Of a stretch of DNA of 53,247 bases, positions 50,313 through 53,247 are shown piece by piece. Numbering within the stretch: position 1 is the stretch's first letter; each line of letters opens with the position of its first letter. The position numbers and the translations under genes are program-made. The notes beneath the pieces are model-generated. The model ran no database searches. It saw only the letters and a program-made list of their open reading frames with translations, and was not told where the DNA came from. This DNA comes from Cryobacterium sinapicolor (GTDB lineage Bacteria; Actinomycetota; Actinomycetes; Actinomycetales; Microbacteriaceae). The stretch is from positions 1 through 53,247 of the forward strand of contig NZ_SOGQ01000020.1 in NCBI RefSeq assembly GCF_004403465.1, read 5' to 3'.

Positions 50313-51948
50313 GCGCCAGGTCGCGGCGACGGATGCCCACCCCGGCCACGACCGCGCCGGCCAGGGCGACGCCGAGCATCCACCAGGCTCCGCTCCATTC
50401 GACGTCGGCGGCGCCGATCGTCGGCGTGTGGGTGAACGGCGACAGGGTGAGCAGCCAGTCGGGCAGGCCGAACAGCTCGCCGAACTCGCCGATGAACGCC
50501 GCGCCCAACAGCACACCCCAGCTCAGGCCGGTGCTGAGCCGCGGCACGAAAACGAAGAGCAGCGCGGCGATCACCAGGACGAGCAACGCGGCCGGCGCCT
50601 GGGCCAGCCCGGAGGCCACGGCGCTGGCCACCCGGTCGGCCGTATCGGTGGTGCCGGCGGTACCGGCCTCCGACGACGAGGCAAGCCCGGCCGCGGCGCC
50701 CCCGGCGGCCACGAGCAGCACCAGCGCCATGGCGCCGGTGCCCACGAGGAGGTAGTCGACGAGCCAACGGCCGCGGCGAAGCGGCAGGGCGAGCAGGAGC
50801 TCGGCGGAACCGTTGACCTCCTCCTGACGCATTCGGATCATCGCCTGGGTTGCCGCCGCCGCAGCGATCACGCCCACCAGGCCGAAGATGGTGTCCGTGA
50901 ACAGGTCGATGATCGACGCCCGGCCGCCCGCCATCCGGGCCAGCGTGTCGCCGATCTGAGAGCTCGACTCGACCAGTTCGACCACGGTTTCTCCCAGAGT
51001 CCCGACGAGGATGCCGAGGACCAGGCCGACGAGGGCCCAGCCGATCATCGGCGCCCGCTGCAACCGCCAGGCCAGGCCGAGCGATCCGGCGAGTGTGCCC
51101 GGAGCGTGCTCGGGACCGGGCCGCTCGCCGATCAGGCTCGAGCCGAGGTCGCGCCGCGACTGCAGCAGCACGACCACCGCGAGGAGCACGGCCGCGAGGA
51201 GCAGGTCGAGTAGGAGCGGAGCCGTACGGTTCGTGGTGAAGGCCGCCGTCTGCTGGCCCCAGCCGATGGGCGACAGCCAGCTCGGCCACGCGCTGGTCAT
51301 GCTCAGCCCGTCGGCGGATGCGGTGCCGCCGGCATCGCCGAAGGCCCGCAGGGTATAGGCGAGGCCGATGAGCGCCGCGCCCAGGCCGTTCGCGCCACGG
51401 GAGGTGCGCATCACCTGGCCGGCCAGAAGCCCGACGCCGAGGAAGGCGATCCCGGTACCGGCGACCGCGGCCCCGGACGTGATCGAACCGGCGGGATCCA
51501 GACCGGCGGTGAGGAGGCCCAGCGTGACGGCCACCCCCGCGGCCAGGGCCGCGGCGATCCCGTGCAGCGCCGTCGCCAGCAGCGGGATCAGCCGGCCGGC
51601 GGGTGTCGCAGCGATCAGCTCGGAGCGGCCCGACTCCTCCTCGGCGCGGGTGTGGCGCACGGCGAGGAACGTGCTCATGAAGGCCACGAGCGTGGCGAGG
51701 AACGCGAAGATGAGGAAGAAAGCGACCGCGTCGGCATCCGCTCCCTGCGGCTCCCCGCGGAAGATGAGGATGGTCGGTGAGCCGACCGCGATCCGCATCA
51801 GCGCCTGGCGGTCGGCGGTCGTTCCGAAGCTCGAGTCGACCGCGACGACGACGAACGCGGCGAGCCCGAAGAACACGGCCATCCAGATCGGCAGCTGCAC
51901 CCGGTCGCGGCGGATGCGTAGTCGCAGCAGCGGCAAGAGGGTGTTCAC
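50308..51948 (-). CDS. Large ABC-2 exporter permease
   Basis: A 546-residue membrane protein with about 12 hydrophobic segments in two halves, the layout of fused ABC-2 permeases for polyketide antibiotics or drugs. Evidence includes LPIWMAVFFGLAAFVVVAVD near the N-terminus, the RHTRAEEESGRSELIAATPA loop typical of this exporter group (repeated later as MRQEEVNGSAELLLALP), and a C-terminal WWMLGVALAGAVVAGVGI helix. GTG 51948 follows GGAGG; longer frames upstream overlap the ATPase gene. It is 31 bp behind its ATPase. Substrate unknown. Confidence 0.85.
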   Translation of the reverse strand: MNTLLPLLRLRIRRDRVQLPIWMAVFFGLAAFVVVAVDSSFGTTADRQALMRIAVGSPTILIFRGEPQGADADAVAFFLIFAFLATLVAFMSTFLAVRHTRAEEESGRSELIAATPAGRLIPLLATALHGIAAALAAGVAVTLGLLTAGLDPAGSITSGAAVAGTGIAFLGVGLLAGQVMRTSRGANGLGAALIGLAYTLRAFGDAGGTASADGLSMTSAWPSWLSPIGWGQQTAAFTTNRTAPLLLDLLLAAVLLAVVVLLQSRRDLGSSLIGERPGPEHAPGTLAGSLGLAWRLQRAPMIGWALVGLVLGILVGTLGETVVELVESSSQIGDTLARMAGGRASIIDLFTDTIFGLVGVIAAAAATQAMIRMRQEEVNGSAELLLALPLRRGRWLVDYLLVGTGAMALVLLVAAGGAAAGLASSSEAGTAGTTDTADRVASAVASGLAQAPAALLVLVIAALLFVFVPRLSTGLSWGVLLGAAFIGEFGELFGLPDWLLTLSPFTHTPTIGAADVEWSGAWWMLGVALAGAVVAGVGIRRRDLAL

Positions 51949-51979
51949 CTGGCCTCCGTCGGACCAGGCCGTCGGCGGA

Positions 51980-53008
51980 TCACAGGTGAGGTCCGGTCGA
52001 CGGCAGGGGCGCCGGAGCCAGCGCCGGGGCATCCTCTCGGTAATGGCGCAGGAACAGGGTCTCCAGGGACGGCGGAGCGACGGTCAGACCCTGCACCCGC
52101 AGCTCGGCCAGAACGGGCAGAACCTCGGGCAGCGCGTCGCTGTCGGCCGTGAAGCTCACCCGGTCGACGCCGGCCCGAGCGGTGCCGGCACGCGCGGTGC
52201 CGACATGCGTGGTGGCGGTCTGCGGGACGCCGGTACCGACCACGAGGTCGTGGGCCGCCGGGATGCGCGCCGCCAGCCCGGCCAGGTCGGCGTCGGTCAG
52301 GCCGGTGCTCGCAAAGGCGACCTCGGTGCGGGTGAGGTGGCGCAGCTGGGCCAGCGTTCCGGTCTCGACGGTGCGGCCGGCCCGAATGATGCTCACCCGG
52401 TCGCAGAGGTGTTCCACCTCGGAGAGGATGTGGCTCGAGAGCAGAACGGCGGCGCCATCCGCCGTCGCCGCCTGCAGCTCCCGGCGGAAGACGGCATCCA
52501 TCAGCGGGTCGAGGCCCGAGGTCGGCTCGTCGAGGATGAACAGGTCGGCCGGGGCGGCGAGGGCCGCGATCAGCGCGACCTTCTGCCGGTTGCCCTTCGA
52601 GTAGGTGCGGCCCTTCTTGGTGGGGTCGAGCTGGAAGGCGTCGACGAGGTGCGCACGGCGGGCCCGGTAGGCAGCGGCATCCGCCGTTCCGCCGCGCAAC
52701 CGGCAGAGCAGGTCGATCGCCTCACCGCCGGACAGGTTGGGCCACAGGCTGACGTCGCCGGGGACGTAGGCGATGCGGCGGTGGAGGGCGACGGCATCCG
52801 TCCAGGGATTCTGGCCGAAGACCGCGGCGGTTCCCCCGCTCGGACGGTAGAGGCCTAGCAGCACGCGGATGGTGGTGGACTTGCCGGCCCCGTTCGGGCC
52901 GAGGAAGCCGTGCACCTCGCCGGGGGCGACCGTGAGGTCGAGTCCGTCGAGGGCCCGAACTCGGCCGAATCGCTTCTCCAGTCCTCGAGTCTCAATGACG
53001 CTGCTCAT
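51980..53008 (-). CDS. ABC exporter ATP-binding protein
   Basis: A 342-residue ATPase. Walker [10 protein letters not shown], the signature loop YSKGNRQKV, Walker [16 protein letters not shown] and the H-loop [13 protein letters not shown] are in order. The signature YSKGN is a variant of LSGGQ. C-terminal to the core is a 100-residue extension containing a short [11 protein letters not shown] repeat. Start ATG 53008 has TAACTT 7 nt upstream and no ribosome site; an in-frame TTG at 53017 is less likely. With the permease at 50308 it forms a drug/antibiotic export pair. Confidence 0.9.
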   Translation of the reverse strand: MSSVIETRGLEKRFGRVRALDGLDLTVAPGEVHGFLGPNGAGKSTTIRVLLGLYRPSGGTAAVFGQNPWTDAVALHRRIAYVPGDVSLWPNLSGGEAIDLLCRLRGGTADAAAYRARRAHLVDAFQLDPTKKGRTYSKGNRQKVALIAALAAPADLFILDEPTSGLDPLMDAVFRRELQAATADGAAVLLSSHILSEVEHLCDRVSIIRAGRTVETGTLAQLRHLTRTEVAFASTGLTDADLAGLAARIPAAHDLVVGTGVPQTATTHVGTARAGTARAGVDRVSFTADSDALPEVLPVLAELRVQGLTVAPPSLETLFLRHYREDAPALAPAPLPSTGPHL

Positions 53009-53015
53009 GCAGCCC

Positions 53016-53021
53016 AAGTTA
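53016..53021 (-). promoter_or_regulatory. -10 hexamer of leaderless promoter (ABC ATPase)
   Basis: TAACTT on the minus strand, seven bases (GGGCTGC), then ATG at 53008. Confidence 0.5.
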
Positions 53022-53035
53022 CGCCTCTCCGTCGC

Positions 53036-53247
53036 CCATCACCGGAGCAGCCCGCCCCGAGGGCTCCCGTCCCGGTGCTCGAGCCTGCCGAGACCCGATG
53101 CACCGCCACCCGAAGGCTCCCACCCCGGTGCTCGAGCCCGTCGAGCCCAGAACCCAGAGCCCCCGGTAGTCGAGCCCGTCTAGCCCTGAGCCCTGAGTTC
53201 CGGTGGTTGAGCCTGTCGAAACCAGGGACCAGAGGCCTGGAACCACG
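53036..53247. repeat. Cluster of GGTNGTCGAGCCTGTCGA-type repeats
   Basis: At least four degenerate copies of one ~22-bp word: GGTGCTCGAGCCTGCCGAGACC (near 53076), GGTGCTCGAGCCCGTCGAG (near 53132), GGTAGTCGAGCCCGTCTAG (near 53164) and GGTGGTTGAGCCTGTCGAAACC (near 53202). Such words are widespread between genes of Microbacteriaceae. The copy spacing is irregular, about 32-56 bp. No coding frame in the 210-bp tail is credible. Confidence 0.75.

Overview
The window is chromosomal DNA of a high-GC actinobacterium. Gene content and order point to the family Microbacteriaceae: a full coproporphyrin-type heme cluster, an actinobacterial OleBC fusion, PutA without a DNA-binding domain, short GGTTGAGCCTGTCGAAACC-like intergenic repeats, and a very frequent CGGATGC/GCATCCG word. 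Cryobacterium or a close relative is my guess; the genus cannot be fixed from this sequence. No tRNA, rRNA, CRISPR array or intact insertion sequence was seen. Almost all DNA is ordinary core or near-core chromosome. The only mobile-DNA-like sequence is a palindromic stretch at the extreme left end.

Layout. 1-370: possible mobile-element end and a 14-bp tandem repeat. 370-3206: POT peptide transporter, DUF3592 membrane protein, dienelactone hydrolase. 3268-5422: FadR-type regulator with its operator, and LldD-type L-lactate dehydrogenase. 5513-8432: ornithine aminotransferase and a dimethylargininase-like hydrolase in one overlapping unit, divergent from an Lrp/AsnC regulator. 8527-10602: membrane protein, FetB-like permease, repeat-rich gap, small GntR regulator. 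10690-15630: olefin cluster oleA-oleBC-oleD. 15828-20510: putA and a divergent LysR regulator. 20584-26836: META-domain lipoprotein, CrtI-like FAD oxidoreductase, SRPBCC protein, hot-dog thioesterase, alpha/beta hydrolase, YbhB/PEBP protein, tRNA uridine hydroxylase TrhO. 26900-30669: decayed cysteine-desulfurase-like gene, ABC exporter pair, AcuI-type reductase. 31205-42664: complete heme locus. 43107-47191: glycyl-tRNA synthetase, CstA and YbdD. 47279-53008: beta-lactamase-fold protein lacking its catalytic residues, M13 peptidase, ABC exporter pair.

The heme locus holds every step from glutamyl-tRNA to heme b by the coproporphyrin route: HemA, HemL, HemB, HemC, HemD, HemE, CgoX, CpfC and ChdC. 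hemA diverges from hemE. The other genes run leftward as hemE-cgoX, then three small membrane-associated genes (YtxH-like, holin-like, DUF3618), then chdC-cpfC-hemC-hemD-hemB-hemL, mostly with overlapping stop and start codons.

Two patterns cut across the window. First, at least ten genes have a TANNNT hexamer exactly 6 nt before the start codon, and two more at 7 nt, mostly with no Shine-Dalgarno sequence; these look like leaderless transcripts. Second, gaps and one coding linker carry several families of short repeats: 13-, 14- and 18-bp tandem arrays, hairpins with conserved arms and variable tips, and a 41-bp repeat shared by the OleBC linker and a distant gap. No wholly new multi-gene system was found. 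The strongest leads are these repeat families, the catalytically empty beta-lactamase-like protein, the membrane module inside the heme operon, and the over-represented CGGATGC word.
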